From the NCBI RefSeq assembly GCF_009388985.1, contig NZ_CP036422.1, positions 248,001 to 312,000 on the forward strand: a stretch of 64,000 nucleotides of DNA. Reading direction: 5' to 3'. Source of the stretch: Halioglobus maricola (GTDB taxonomy: Bacteria > Pseudomonadota > Gammaproteobacteria > Pseudomonadales > Halieaceae). Each line of letters starts with the position of its first letter. Positions within the stretch are counted from its first letter, which is position 1. Below the pieces are notes generated by a model. That model ran no database searches, was not told the origin of the DNA, and saw nothing but the letters and a program-made list of their open reading frames with translations. The translations under genes were made by a program, and so were the position numbers. This document shows positions 35,282 to 44,569 of this stretch, piece after piece.

Positions 35282-37777
35282 TTAGAAAGCGTACTTCAAG
35301 CGGCCACCCCAGATCTCACCCTCTTCCATGAAGTAGGTGTGAGAGCCAGAGAGAGTGGGAGTATCAAAGCCCTGTGCCAGGTTCGCCTCATCAAAGACGT
35401 TCCGCCCGTAGAACATGATTTCCCATTTTTCGCCGCGTACGCCGAACCGCATGTTGACCTTGGTGTAGGCGTCAATCACATCAAGCGGATCATTGTCGCC
35501 CGCGGAGTTGAAGTCATCGCGATAATTGACATCAGCGCCAACGAACAGCTCCATATCCTGGTTCATCGTGTAGATATAATCGGCGAACAACGCCGCACTG
35601 TAATCCGAGGCATAGGTCGTGGGAGCGCCAGAGAGATCATTGTTGGTCACGCCGTCTGCTGAGCCACAAAACTCATCCACATCCAATTGGATAGCGGTAC
35701 AGGGTGCATCTTTGAAATCGTCGTAGGTGGCATCCAGCCAGGCGAAGTTGCCTCCGAGCCGTAGGTTATCCGTGGCCTGCCACAGCGCATCGATCTCGAT
35801 GCCGTATACCTCGGAGCTGGCGGCATTCTTTACCTGGAAACCAACGCCCTTGAAGATGGAGGTTTGCAGATCGTCGTATACTGTATAGAACGCTGCCCAG
35901 TTCAAGGTCATACCGCCGTCGAGCAGGGTGTGCTTACCACCGATTTCCAGCGCGTCCACGGTTTCATCGTCAAACTCGAAGTCATCGTTGGGTATTGTTG
36001 CGTCGTAGCAGTCTTCAATCGTGATCGTGCCGTCAGGATTGGGAGCGCAGGGAAGCGTGCCCTGGGGTACGCCGCCCGGCTCACCGTCATCAGCTGAAGT
36101 GAAGCCGCCACTCTTGAAGCCCTGTGAAAAGCTTGCGTATAGCATGCTGTCGTCTGTTACGTCCCACTGTAAGTTAACCGACGGAATCCAGCTGTCAGTT
36201 TTACGGTCGTCTTTGAAGTTATAGGCGTAGGTGTTGAACTCCCCAGCTTGAATCGCGGCCAGGAAGTAGTTGTCGCTCGCGACATCCATACCTGTAATGG
36301 AGTCGCTCAAAGTTTGCTGACTAACAACTTCTTTTTCTTCTTCCGTGTAACGCAGACCGACGGTCAGGCGCAGCGTATCGGACAGGTTGAAGGTGCCTTG
36401 GCCAAACATCGCCCAGGATTCTGAATCCAGATTGTAATAGTGATTTCTTCCGATCTGCTCAGCACCGTAAGCGCCGGCGGTTGCTATCAGTAGCGCACTG
36501 GGGATGCCCAGGAGTTCTGGTACCAGCCCGTCCATATTGGCATCGATGGCAACTCTGCGGTCAAACTCCAGTTCGCTTTGCTCGTAGTAGGCGCCGGCTA
36601 CGTAGTCGAAGAACTCACCGCCGGGTGAAGTGATGCGAAGCTCCTGGCTGAACTGATCGAATTCCTGATCGTCGTCTCTGTGGATAAACTGCAGCGGCAG
36701 CCAGTCGACATCTACGCCGTCTATGTATTGGTAATCTGTGTAGCCGGTAACGGAGGTCAGGGTAAGGTTGCCCATGTCGTAATCAATATTCAGGGCGTAG
36801 GTATTGAATTCCTCGTCATTGGAGTCCGGGTTGATACCGATACCTATGCCATCGGCCTGACTCTGGCCATAGCCATTATCCTTGTAGGTGGCGTAGTCCT
36901 TTTTGGCTTCTTCTGCCATTTCGGGATAGAAAACATCTGTCAGCAAATAACCCAGAACACCGAACTGGCCCAGATTAGGGAACAGTTCTGCGCGGCTCTC
37001 AGGGTCGAGATAAAGCTGTGTAGCAGAGGGCGCGCCAGTGCGCTCGAAGTCGGTATTGGTGTACTTGAAACCAATGTCGAGATTGTCTGTTGGCAACCAG
37101 GTGAGGCTCACCCGATAGGATGCTTCTTCTATCTGGCCTTCATCGTCGTCGAGGAAGTTATTCTCTACGTAGCCATCGGTCTCGCGATATTTGAAGGCAA
37201 GACGTGCAGCAAATGTATCTGTTAGCGCGCCACTGATAAAGCCTTCATAAATCTGGCCATCATTGGACTCGAGAGCGGCCGATATTTCACCGTTGAACTC
37301 ATCTTCAGGTGACGCCGAGCGTGAGGTGATGTTGACGGCGCCGGCAACCGTGTTTTTTCCGAACAGGGTGCCCTGTGGGCCACGCAGTACTTCCACTCGT
37401 TCTACGTCAAGGAAACCAGCACGATACTGCCTGCCTCGACCCATGTAGATACCATCAATATACATACCCACCGATTGTTCAAATGCCTGGTTGTTACCCG
37501 AGCCAATGCCTCGCATGTAGATATTGGTGTTCACCGAAGCGCTTGCAATGTGCAGATTTGGAACGTAGTCCGCCAGGGCGGCCATATTGGGAATGCCGGC
37601 ATCCTGCAGCTTTTCGCCTTGCATGGCGGTGACTGAAATAGGTACGTCTTGAAGGCTCTCAGCGCGTTTCTGTGCGGTTACGATGATCTCTTCGAGTTGC
37701 TGAGCCTGGGCGATGCCAGCGGTGCTGGCAATAGCAGTAGCTAAGACTAGTTTTTTTATCCTGCAAGATGCGGACAT
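35282..37777 (-). CDS. TonB-dependent outer-membrane receptor
   Basis: 831 residues, ATG 37777 with AGAGG in front. Signal peptide to about residue 25 (IAQAQ), TonB box LEEIIVTAQKR, plug with IYMRGIGSGNNQ, YIDGIYMGRGRQ and LRGPQGTLFGKNTVAGAVN, and a barrel ending LKYAF. A 'gene of the Sphingomonas-type' receptor class with a ligand that cannot be inferred. It is preceded by a palindrome and a TATAAT box (see separate entry). Divergent from the amidase gene. Confidence 0.95.
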   Translation of the reverse strand: MSASCRIKKLVLATAIASTAGIAQAQQLEEIIVTAQKRAESLQDVPISVTAMQGEKLQDAGIPNMAALADYVPNLHIASASVNTNIYMRGIGSGNNQAFEQSVGMYIDGIYMGRGRQYRAGFLDVERVEVLRGPQGTLFGKNTVAGAVNITSRSASPEDEFNGEISAALESNDGQIYEGFISGALTDTFAARLAFKYRETDGYVENNFLDDDEGQIEEASYRVSLTWLPTDNLDIGFKYTNTDFERTGAPSATQLYLDPESRAELFPNLGQFGVLGYLLTDVFYPEMAEEAKKDYATYKDNGYGQSQADGIGIGINPDSNDEEFNTYALNIDYDMGNLTLTSVTGYTDYQYIDGVDVDWLPLQFIHRDDDQEFDQFSQELRITSPGGEFFDYVAGAYYEQSELEFDRRVAIDANMDGLVPELLGIPSALLIATAGAYGAEQIGRNHYYNLDSESWAMFGQGTFNLSDTLRLTVGLRYTEEEKEVVSQQTLSDSITGMDVASDNYFLAAIQAGEFNTYAYNFKDDRKTDSWIPSVNLQWDVTDDSMLYASFSQGFKSGGFTSADDGEPGGVPQGTLPCAPNPDGTITIEDCYDATIPNDDFEFDDETVDALEIGGKHTLLDGGMTLNWAAFYTVYDDLQTSIFKGVGFQVKNAASSEVYGIEIDALWQATDNLRLGGNFAWLDATYDDFKDAPCTAIQLDVDEFCGSADGVTNNDLSGAPTTYASDYSAALFADYIYTMNQDMELFVGADVNYRDDFNSAGDNDPLDVIDAYTKVNMRFGVRGEKWEIMFYGRNVFDEANLAQGFDTPTLSGSHTYFMEEGEIWGGRLKYAF

Positions 37778-37802
37778 ATCGGTGCCTCTAAGCTTTATTA
37801 AA

Positions 37803-37866
37803 ATTATATGTACTTGTCTGGTCGCGCCGCTGGTCGATAAGGAAACGTCAAAAATCGACGTTTCCT
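37803..37866 (-). promoter_or_regulatory. Promoter and palindromic operator of the 35282-37777 receptor
   Basis: On the minus strand a TATAAT box (plus-strand ATTATA at 37803-37808) lies 26 bp before the ATG. About 30 bp further up is a perfect 10-bp inverted repeat, AGGAAACGTC (37840-37849) and GACGTTTCCT (37857-37866) with a 7-base spacer. There is no T run, so it is more likely a protein-binding site than a terminator. No good -35 hexamer is visible, consistent with an activator-dependent promoter. Confidence 0.5.
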
Positions 37867-38028
37867 ATATATGAAGATAGAACCTCCAGCGCGACTAAAA
37901 ATATGCTCAAAAAGCGTGCTACTGTCAATGCTTGTTGAAGCCTTTGATTATTGAGTTGGGGCGGCTGTTCTGGCGGCTCCAGCTATGATTGAATCTAGAA
38001 TCGCAAAAACGAGCAGGTGATATCTTTC

Positions 38029-39417
38029 ATGGCTAATGAACTTTGGCGACAGTCTGCATGCGCGCTGGCGCAAATGATAAAGACCAAACACGTGTCCAGT
38101 CGGGAGGTGGTCGAGAGTCACCTCGAGCGCATCGAAACAGTGAATCCGGCAGTCAACGCGGTGACTGTGGTCCTCGCCGATAGCGCACTCAGTGCGGCTG
38201 ATGAAGCCGACGGCAAAGCCTCCACGGCACCTCTGCACGGAGTGCCATTTTCGATCAAGGAAAACCTGGATTGCGTAGGATCAGCAACAACCCAGGGATT
38301 GCCCGCGATGGCCGAGGCAGTGCCCAGTGCTGATGCACCTGTGGTGAGCAGGATGAAGGCGGCGGGCGCTATCCCTCTGGCACGCACGAATATGCCGGAG
38401 CTGGGTCTCAGGATTACGACTGACAACCCCTTGCGCGGCAGAACGCTGAATCCCTGGGACCCTACTCGAACAGCCGGGGGTTCCAGCGGCGGGGAGGGCG
38501 CCGCCCTGGCAACGGGAATGAGCCCCATTGGGCTGGGCAATGACATTGGGGGCTCCTTGCGAAACCCCGCTTACTGTTGCGGCATTACGTCGCTGAAACC
38601 TACGACGGGCAGGATTCCTCACGCATCGTCATTGCCGCCGGAAGATTTTTATCTCGCTGCCCAATTAATGTGCGTAGACGGGCCCATGGCGCGGCACGTC
38701 GAAGACTTACGGCTGGCTTTCAGTATTCTCTCAGGTCGTGATCACAGGGATCCCTTCTCTGTAGACGCTCCAATGCAGGGGCCAGAACCCGCGTGCAAAC
38801 GAGCTGCTCTAGTGACCTCGATACCTGGTTTGGCGTTGCCCGACGGTGCGGTCTCGGCTATCCGGCGAGCAGGTGCAGAGCTGGCGGCCAAGGGCTGGTT
38901 GGTTGAAGAAACCGCGCCGCCGGAGCTTGAGCGCGTCAATGAACTGTGGGGGCATTTATTGGCCGCGGATATTGTCCAGACCCTGCCCTTTATAAGCCCA
39001 CTGATGAGCGAGCCCACGGTGGCGCTGCTGGATGAATTGGTCACGACCTTTGATGTCGCGGACATGCCCTCATTGGTTTTGCATACTGATCGCGCAAGGT
39101 TGATGCGTCTCTGGTCCGACTTTTTCCAGAGCTACCCGCTAGTGATTGGCCCTACGTGGACTGATCTTCCATTTCTGCACGATGCCGACCTAAACCTGGG
39201 CGACGACGCCAATACCACGTTCAATCAACTGAAATTCATCACGCCGGGGAATCTACTCGGCATTCCTGCAGTGGCGCTGCCAATGGGCGTTGTTGACGGC
39301 CTGCCCACAGGGGTGCAGATATATTCGGACCTGTGGCGTGAAGATTTGTGCCTGGAGGCGGCGGCAGTGATTGAGCAAGCTGTAGGCCAAATTTGTCCGA
39401 TAGATCCGCTTGGTTAG
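38029..39417 (+). CDS. Amidase-signature-family amidase
   Basis: 462 residues. ATG 38029 (GCAGGTGA upstream) is preferred to GTG 38017. The amidase signature is complete: LHGVPFSIKEN supplies the catalytic Lys, GGSSGGEGAALATGM the cis-Ser, and GLGNDIGGSLRNPAYCCG the nucleophile Ser. TSLKPTTGRIPH follows. It hydrolyses an amide to acid and ammonia in the cytoplasm (no signal). The substrate is not evident; GatA is unlikely because gatB/gatC are absent and the sequence is of the broad-specificity type. It diverges from a TonB receptor. Confidence 0.92.
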   Translation: MANELWRQSACALAQMIKTKHVSSREVVESHLERIETVNPAVNAVTVVLADSALSAADEADGKASTAPLHGVPFSIKENLDCVGSATTQGLPAMAEAVPSADAPVVSRMKAAGAIPLARTNMPELGLRITTDNPLRGRTLNPWDPTRTAGGSSGGEGAALATGMSPIGLGNDIGGSLRNPAYCCGITSLKPTTGRIPHASSLPPEDFYLAAQLMCVDGPMARHVEDLRLAFSILSGRDHRDPFSVDAPMQGPEPACKRAALVTSIPGLALPDGAVSAIRRAGAELAAKGWLVEETAPPELERVNELWGHLLAADIVQTLPFISPLMSEPTVALLDELVTTFDVADMPSLVLHTDRARLMRLWSDFFQSYPLVIGPTWTDLPFLHDADLNLGDDANTTFNQLKFITPGNLLGIPAVALPMGVVDGLPTGVQIYSDLWREDLCLEAAAVIEQAVGQICPIDPLG

Positions 39418-39429
39418 TCGAACGCCAAA

Positions 39430-39452
39430 GCAGCCATCTAGCTGCTGGCTGC
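39430..39452. terminator. Hairpin between convergent amidase and cryptochrome genes
   Basis: Arms GCAGCC (39430-39435) and GGCTGC (39447-39452) with an 11-base interior that can itself pair (AGC/GCT). It sits in the 46-bp gap between two convergent stops. There is no T run; a bidirectional role is inferred from position. Confidence 0.35.
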
Positions 39453-39463
39453 GTTGACTATCT

Positions 39464-40762
39464 TTAGGGAAGCGGCCAGTCCGCCGCGTCGGTAACGAAC
39501 TCGGGCTGACTGGGCTGCTTGCCTTCCCATTTCTCTACGAAGATGCCCTCGGGGTCGTGCTCGCTGGCCTGCTTGTCGAGGTTGAAGTGGCGTCCGCCGC
39601 GCGGATCGGCACCGACACCGGCAATGTACTGCCAATTGCCATAGTTACTGGCCACGTCGTAGTCCAGCAAATGCTTCTCAAAGAACGCTGCGCCATGGCG
39701 CCAGTCCATGCCCAGTTCATTGATGAGGCAGCTGGCCGCTATCTGGCGGCCGCGATTGCTCATCCATCCTGTGGCGACCAGCTGGCGCATGAGTGCGTTG
39801 ACCAGTGGATAGTCGGTATCCCCACTGCACCAGCGGGCGAAGCCGCGTGGCTCGAAGGTGCAGTTGCGCAGTTTTTTCTGACCGCCAGTGGGGCGCAATT
39901 CGAACAGACTTACATCGTCGTGTACTGCTCGCCAGTGGAAGAACTCGCGCCACAGTAGTTCAAAGAGCAACCAGTACGTGGATTCATTGCTGGTGTGCGT
40001 GATTTCGAATTCCCCGAGCGCTGCGGCCACCTCTCTGGCAGACAGCGCGCCGTTGGCGAGCCAGGGTGACAGGGTGGTGGATCCGCTGAGGCCATCGAGG
40101 CAGTTCCGTGTTTGCTTGTAGTTCAGGATCGCCTTTTCCTCGAATACAAACTGGCGCAGGCGACGCCTGCCATTCTGGCTGCCGCCTCGAACAGCGAGTG
40201 CAGTATGTGGTTGTGCGGTCGCGTCAGGCACTCGGTGAAAGCGAACCGAGGGAGGGCGTGGCAAGGTGTCGGGCACGGGCCGCGGAGCCGTTATCTCCAG
40301 CTGCTCTACCGTTTTTTTGAAAGGCGTGAATTGCCCGGGTAACTCACCGAGGGCGAAAGGTAATTCGTCGCGAGTAAGCAGGGTGTTGCCCGCGTAGACA
40401 TTCATCGGTATATCAAGGCGGGAGCGCAACAGGTTCAGGGTTTTGCGCTCGTAGTATCCGGGAGTGGCGCTGGTCCCGACGGCATCGATGCGGTAGTCGC
40501 GCACAAGGTCCGGAATGACCAACTCCGGCGACCCCTCAAGAACCAACAGATTCTGGCCCAGACTAGCTAATGATGCCTGCAGTGCTTGCAGGCTCTCACG
40601 AAGAAAACGCTCGCGCTGGTTGCCCATACCGGTCGTGTTGCACCAGGGGCGATTGACCGGCCACAGATACACGAGCAGTAAGCCTTCGGCGTCCTGCTGG
40701 GCTAGCAGCCCCGGATTGTCCTGCAGGCGGAGATCGTTCTGGAACCAATAGAGTTTGCGCAT
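39464..40762 (-). CDS. DASH-type cryptochrome/photolyase
   Basis: 432 residues. MRKLYWFQNDLRLQDNPGL starts the photolyase N-terminal domain (antenna cofactor, usually MTHF). The FAD domain has the DASH hallmarks: NYKQTRNCLDG, STYWLLFELLWREFF, GWMSNRGRQIAASCL, DWRHGAAFFEKHLLDYDVASNYGNWQYIAGVG and DPRGGRHFN. DASH enzymes repair cyclobutane dimers mainly in single-stranded DNA and may act as blue-light sensors. Families usually clustered with it (DUF523-DUF1722, DUF3833, C-factor SDR) are in this window but 31-36 kb away. No folate or MerR-type regulator gene is next to it. Confidence 0.93.
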   Translation of the reverse strand: MRKLYWFQNDLRLQDNPGLLAQQDAEGLLLVYLWPVNRPWCNTTGMGNQRERFLRESLQALQASLASLGQNLLVLEGSPELVIPDLVRDYRIDAVGTSATPGYYERKTLNLLRSRLDIPMNVYAGNTLLTRDELPFALGELPGQFTPFKKTVEQLEITAPRPVPDTLPRPPSVRFHRVPDATAQPHTALAVRGGSQNGRRRLRQFVFEEKAILNYKQTRNCLDGLSGSTTLSPWLANGALSAREVAAALGEFEITHTSNESTYWLLFELLWREFFHWRAVHDDVSLFELRPTGGQKKLRNCTFEPRGFARWCSGDTDYPLVNALMRQLVATGWMSNRGRQIAASCLINELGMDWRHGAAFFEKHLLDYDVASNYGNWQYIAGVGADPRGGRHFNLDKQASEHDPEGIFVEKWEGKQPSQPEFVTDAADWPLP

Positions 40763-40818
40763 GTTGGATATACGCTGCGGATGTTATTCCGGATGTTTGG
40801 AATTACCCTGGGAGAGGA

Positions 40819-40846
40819 GCCCCGCACAAGACATATTGTGCGGGGC
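40819..40846. terminator. Hairpin after the beta-helix/cytochrome gene
   Basis: Perfect 11-bp stem: GCCCCGCACAA (40819-40829) and TTGTGCGGGGC (40836-40846), 6-base loop. GTTTTG follows on the plus strand; on the minus strand, the direction of the gene ending at 40869, there is no T run. It probably ends that transcript or protects its 3' end. Confidence 0.6.
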
Positions 40847-40868
40847 GTTTTGCGTCAAATGTGAGGCG

Positions 40869-43241
40869 TTACTCGCAGTTACCTTGCAGGCTGTTGATCC
40901 ATTCCCGCACCAGGCCTACACCTTCGTCGTGAATGACGCTGCGGCCGATTTCCGGCATGCGCACGTCGGGCTCGTTTGAGTTCATGCGGTAAACGGTGAT
41001 GGAGGAATCGGCATCGCCGGGCACCACGTCGAACCTCAAGCCACCCGAACCGCCACCTGCGGCCACCGGCGTCTTGCAGATGCCGTAGCTGGTGTCCACT
41101 TCACGCCAGTATTCCAGGAACAGGGCCGAGTTGCTGGCAAAGCCGCCTGGGCTGTGGCAATGAGCGCAGTTGGCGTCCAGGTAGCCTTTGGCGCGGTTCT
41201 GCAGGTCTTCAGCGGTGTCGTCCCAGACAGGCACCGTATCGATGCTCTCCAGATCTTCAGGCAGGCCCACCAGTACACCCTGTTGCTCCATATAGGCCAA
41301 CTGATTGACGGTTTTGCCGTTGTACTGGTTGTCCTTGTTGAGGAAGCGGGCTTTGGGGCCAATGGGTGTGAGAACACTTTCCATATTCACGCCGCTGCCG
41401 GTTTCTGCCCTGACGGTGCTGTGACAGGTTTTGCAGCTGTTGGCGTCGGGAATCACGTAGTTGGTGCTGCGATTGCTACCGTCGCTGTGAATCCAGCTGA
41501 GTTCGCGAGTGCCGCCGGCCAGGGCGAGGTCGGCATCGCTGAGGTCTTCCCGCCAGATAAACGGCAGTGCCTTCCAGCCGTCTTTCCGGTGGATGAGCAA
41601 GCGGGTTTCGATAATCTCTTCACCCGCTGCCTCATTCAGGAAGTCATAGGGCATGGTAAAGGTCTTGGCGATGATCGTGCCCACCGGGAAGTCCAGTGAC
41701 TCCTTGGAGCTGTAGGCTGCTTGCTTACCTTCAGGAATAAAAATGAATCGATACTTTTCCGCATAGTCGGTGAACAGCGGGGTGATCATGTCGTAGCCGA
41801 TGCCTGTATTGGGGCCCTGGCGTGGATCGCTGGGGTCGGCAAACAGATTGTAGGCTGACAGGCTGTCGCAGCTCACTTCCACCGCAGCGAAGTTGGGTGT
41901 ATCTCCCTCGGGTGTGCAGATCTGGGCAATCTCCTCATCCGTCAGCGGCTTTTCTCCCTCCAGAATTTCCTCTGGGGAATCCAGTACGACTTCCGGCAGC
42001 GAGGCATGGGCACAGTCGAAATAGGACTGGTCCAGGCTGGGGCCATTCTCGCCGAACAGTATGCCGCGGCTCACTGAAGCGTCTTCCTGGATACAAATTC
42101 GGTCGGCGTCTTCAAAGCGTCCGCCCTGCTCGCCGATCCCATCGTAGAAGATTTGCGGCATGCCACCTGCGGCGGCAAACAATGGCGCTACTTCTGCTGC
42201 CAGCTCGGCAGGCTCATAGCCGTTGTTGCTGTATTGGTTGTCGTGAATGTAGACACGGCGCGGTGTGCCGTCGTAGTTGGGGTCGTCCGTGGGACGGCCG
42301 CTGATATCGTAGTGCACAATTTCGATGGCCGCAGATTGGTTGTCTTCAATGGTATTGCCAAACACCTCCACGTCGGTGAACGCCATGATCAGCATGCCGC
42401 TACCTGTGGGTACTACACCCACGATGCTGCCGCCGGGGGCAAAATTGGTGGTGTTGTTGTGGCTGATAACGTTGTTGTAGACCTTGGTGCGGGTACCTTC
42501 GCGAGACAGGTTGGGCAGGTCGAAGACCAGGATGCCGCCGGTGTTATCCACCGCCTCGTTGTCGTAGACCTCCGAGTTGCTGGAGTTCTCGATCTCGATA
42601 CCGGCCACGTTCAGGGAGGCATGGTTGCGGCGCACAATGATCTTGTCGGACTGGCCGACGTAGATGCCCGCGTCGCTCGCACCGATGGCCACGCTGTCCT
42701 CAATCAATACGTTCTCGGTTTGCACCGGGTAGATACCGTAGGCGCCGTTTTCGCTGCAGGCACCGCAGGTCCATTCAACACGAACGGCGCGCATGGTCAC
42801 GCCGTTGCTGAACTTGAACTTTATGCCGTCGGAGGGGGCGTCTATCACTGCGAAGCCCTCCAGGGTGACATTGTTGCTGGTCACCAACACGCTTTCGCCG
42901 CCGCTGGTCTGCGCGTCGAAGTTGAGCAGGGTCTTTTCGTGGCCCTGGCCACGAATAGTGACGTTGTCCACGTCCAGGCTGATCGCACTGTTGAAGCTGA
43001 ACTCGCCCTCAGGCAGCTCAATTATGTGGCCGGGCTGGGCTTCAATCATGGCTTCCATCAGGCGGGTTTGGAAGTCGTCACCCGCTTCAATCACAATCAG
43101 ATTGGGGTCTACTTCTTCCTCGGGTTGTTCGGCCGCTGGAGGTGTCTCAGCGGGGCGGCTGGATGAACCACCACCGCCGCCACAGGCGGCCAGCAGGCTC
43201 ATACCCAGCAGTAATGCCAGGAGGTTAAATGTGTGCTTCAT
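40869..43241 (-). CDS. Lipoprotein fusing a parallel beta-helix domain to an SO2930-type diheme cytochrome c
   Basis: 790 residues. The lipoprotein signal ends LLAACGGGGG, then an acidic linker. Residues about 50-420 are a right-handed parallel beta-helix with repeated short strands (ELPEGEFSFNSAISLDVDNV, NVTLEGFAVIDAPSDGIKF, VLIEDSVAIGASDAGIYVG, VYNNVISHNNTTNF). Residues about 440-790 match the SO2930/HNE_0200-type cytochrome family (YDMITPLFTDYAEKYRF, LPFIWREDLSDADLALAGG) with two heme motifs, CKTCH at 603-607 and CAHCH at 692-696. In many proteobacteria these two parts are separate, neighbouring genes; here they are one reading frame. An electron-transfer step coupled to binding of a polymer or lipid at the cell surface is possible; function unknown. 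Confidence 0.9.
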   Translation of the reverse strand: MKHTFNLLALLLGMSLLAACGGGGGSSSRPAETPPAAEQPEEEVDPNLIVIEAGDDFQTRLMEAMIEAQPGHIIELPEGEFSFNSAISLDVDNVTIRGQGHEKTLLNFDAQTSGGESVLVTSNNVTLEGFAVIDAPSDGIKFKFSNGVTMRAVRVEWTCGACSENGAYGIYPVQTENVLIEDSVAIGASDAGIYVGQSDKIIVRRNHASLNVAGIEIENSSNSEVYDNEAVDNTGGILVFDLPNLSREGTRTKVYNNVISHNNTTNFAPGGSIVGVVPTGSGMLIMAFTDVEVFGNTIEDNQSAAIEIVHYDISGRPTDDPNYDGTPRRVYIHDNQYSNNGYEPAELAAEVAPLFAAAGGMPQIFYDGIGEQGGRFEDADRICIQEDASVSRGILFGENGPSLDQSYFDCAHASLPEVVLDSPEEILEGEKPLTDEEIAQICTPEGDTPNFAAVEVSCDSLSAYNLFADPSDPRQGPNTGIGYDMITPLFTDYAEKYRFIFIPEGKQAAYSSKESLDFPVGTIIAKTFTMPYDFLNEAAGEEIIETRLLIHRKDGWKALPFIWREDLSDADLALAGGTRELSWIHSDGSNRSTNYVIPDANSCKTCHSTVRAETGSGVNMESVLTPIGPKARFLNKDNQYNGKTVNQLAYMEQQGVLVGLPEDLESIDTVPVWDDTAEDLQNRAKGYLDANCAHCHSPGGFASNSALFLEYWREVDTSYGICKTPVAAGGGSGGLRFDVVPGDADSSITVYRMNSNEPDVRMPEIGRSVIHDEGVGLVREWINSLQGNCE

Positions 43242-43477
43242 GCTTAGTACGCTCGTTCTGGGTTGCGTCAGGGCTCAGGGAATAACAAATGACTGCCGGT
43301 ATGATCCATACCAAGCTGAAACGATTATTAAACGATCCATTCCCGGACCCTCGCTGGTTTAGTGAGAGTTTGCCGTTTTTACAGATCCAAGACTACGTAA
43401 TGTGTGGTGGGTGGCCTATGTCCGAACACGCCATGTGCATGACCGGGGACGCCAGAGGGGGATGTGGCCTGCCGGCC

Positions 43478-43690
43478 TTAGACTAGCTGTACCTGAAGCT
43501 TTTCGCCGCGAAAATCGATAACATCGCCGTTGACGATTTTTCTGCGCCGACGCGTCTCGGTCTCACCATTGACGGTCACCTGGCCATCTCCAATGAGCAG
43601 CTTCGCTTCGCCACCTGTGACAACCAGCCCTTCGAATTTGAGGATCTTGTAAAGCTCTACAGGTTCTCTCGTAATTTCTACAATGCGCAT
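43478..43690 (-). CDS. S4-domain RNA-binding protein (YbcJ-like)
   Basis: 70 residues from the ATG at 43690; a longer frame exists to 43750 but overlaps the glutaredoxin gene. MRIVEITREPVELYKILKFEGLVVTGGEAKLLIGDGQVTVNGE is the S4 alpha-L fold, followed by TRRRRKIVNGDVIDFRGEKLQV. Length and pattern match E. coli YbcJ, a small RNA-binding protein linked to ribosome-associated functions. It begins 8 bp after the glutaredoxin stop, so the two genes are likely one transcript. Confidence 0.88.
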   Translation of the reverse strand: MRIVEITREPVELYKILKFEGLVVTGGEAKLLIGDGQVTVNGETETRRRRKIVNGDVIDFRGEKLQVQLV

Positions 43691-43697
43691 TGTGGTG

Positions 43698-44066
43698 TCA
43701 TCCCGCGGCAAATCTGCCTTCCAGGTAATCGATAATTTCCCCGGACTCATACATCCACCGGGACTTTTGCTCGCTATCCTTGATCCGCAGGCAAGGCACT
43801 TTCAAATTGCCGCCTCCGGCCAGCAGCTCTTCCCGGGCCTTCTCTGATCGCTTGACGTCCCGGGTTTCAATGTTCAGTGCCTGGCGCTTCATTGTGCGAC
43901 GTACCTTTACACAGAAGGGGCAGGCCTCGTATTGATACAGCGTCAGGCTGCCTGTCTGCTCATCGATGGTCGCCTGAGCCAGCGGGTCGCGGGCAATGGA
44001 TTTCGGGGTGAACGCCCAGTTGAGGAACAGAATCAGTTTGCCGAGAACGAGGCGAATGATGCGCAT
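43698..44066 (-). CDS. Membrane-anchored glutaredoxin-like protein
   Basis: 122 residues. A hydrophobic N-terminus (MRIIRLVLGKLILFLNWAF) is probably a membrane anchor. It is followed by a glutaredoxin fold: LTLYQYEACPFCVKVRRTMKR with the redox motif CPFC, RDVKRSEKAREELLAGGGNLKVPCL (cis-Pro), and SGEIIDYLEGRF. It probably reduces disulfides or glutathionylated proteins at the cytoplasmic face. Upstream of the S4 protein gene on the same strand. Confidence 0.9.
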   Translation of the reverse strand: MRIIRLVLGKLILFLNWAFTPKSIARDPLAQATIDEQTGSLTLYQYEACPFCVKVRRTMKRQALNIETRDVKRSEKAREELLAGGGNLKVPCLRIKDSEQKSRWMYESGEIIDYLEGRFAAG

Positions 44067-44263
44067 TGTTTATTCCATGTAGTGACAGCTAGCAAAGAAG
44101 AACCCCCCCCGGCTGTTGGCCATGGAGCGGGGAGCGCATCCTAATGAAAGCGGGATGATTGTGCTAGCGCTAAAGGTAGGATTAACAGAAAACGGTGGAG
44201 GATTGAAATCTGTGCAGGCGCGCATTGTCAATGTGGACCGCTTGCCGGTCGCCAGGTGTCAGG

Positions 44264-44569
44264 CTACGGGTACTGCTCCAGCGAGAGGGGTAGCTGGAGC
44301 AGGTTATCGTGCTCCCGAACTGGCTGGCCGATCATTTCATCGTAGGCGGAATGTTGACGTAATTGCAGCATCGATACCGGCTGCGAGAGCAATGCTTCGC
44401 GGACCGACTGCAGGTTGCGGCGTTGGAAAGCCTTGCCCGTATCTTCGGTCAGCAGGGCCTCTCCGTCCGGAAGCCGGATATAGACCTGATAAATCGAGCG
44501 TTCGAGTGAATAGACAATGGCTGCAACTGGCGTGGAGAGTTGCTGTAGTTGCGTTAACGAGATTTTCAT
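44264..44569 (-). CDS. DUF6482 family protein
   Basis: 101 residues. The ATG at 44569 follows AGAGGGG and overlaps the nei stop in an ATGA arrangement, implying translational coupling. The chain MKISLTQLQQLSTPVAAIVYSLERSIYQVYIRLPDGEALLTED followed by KAFQRRNLQSVREAL is like the DUF6482 family of gammaproteobacteria. No catalytic residues can be named. Pairing with nei suggests constitutive joint expression rather than shared chemistry. Confidence 0.75.
   Translation of the reverse strand: MKISLTQLQQLSTPVAAIVYSLERSIYQVYIRLPDGEALLTEDTGKAFQRRNLQSVREALLSQPVSMLQLRQHSAYDEMIGQPVREHDNLLQLPLSLEQYP

Noticed and set aside
42153..43166. 337-codon open frame on the plus strand
   Set aside because: It is entirely antisense to the beta-helix/cytochrome gene. 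The long frame comes from the GC-rich repeated strands of the sense gene; it has no ribosome site and its translation is low-complexity Val/Ala/His-rich.
43289..43486. 65-codon plus-strand ORF with AGGGA before its ATG
   Set aside because: It lies in the promoter region of the beta-helix gene, has Met/Cys-rich uneven composition and no recognisable fold. The ribosome site alone is too weak a reason to call a gene.
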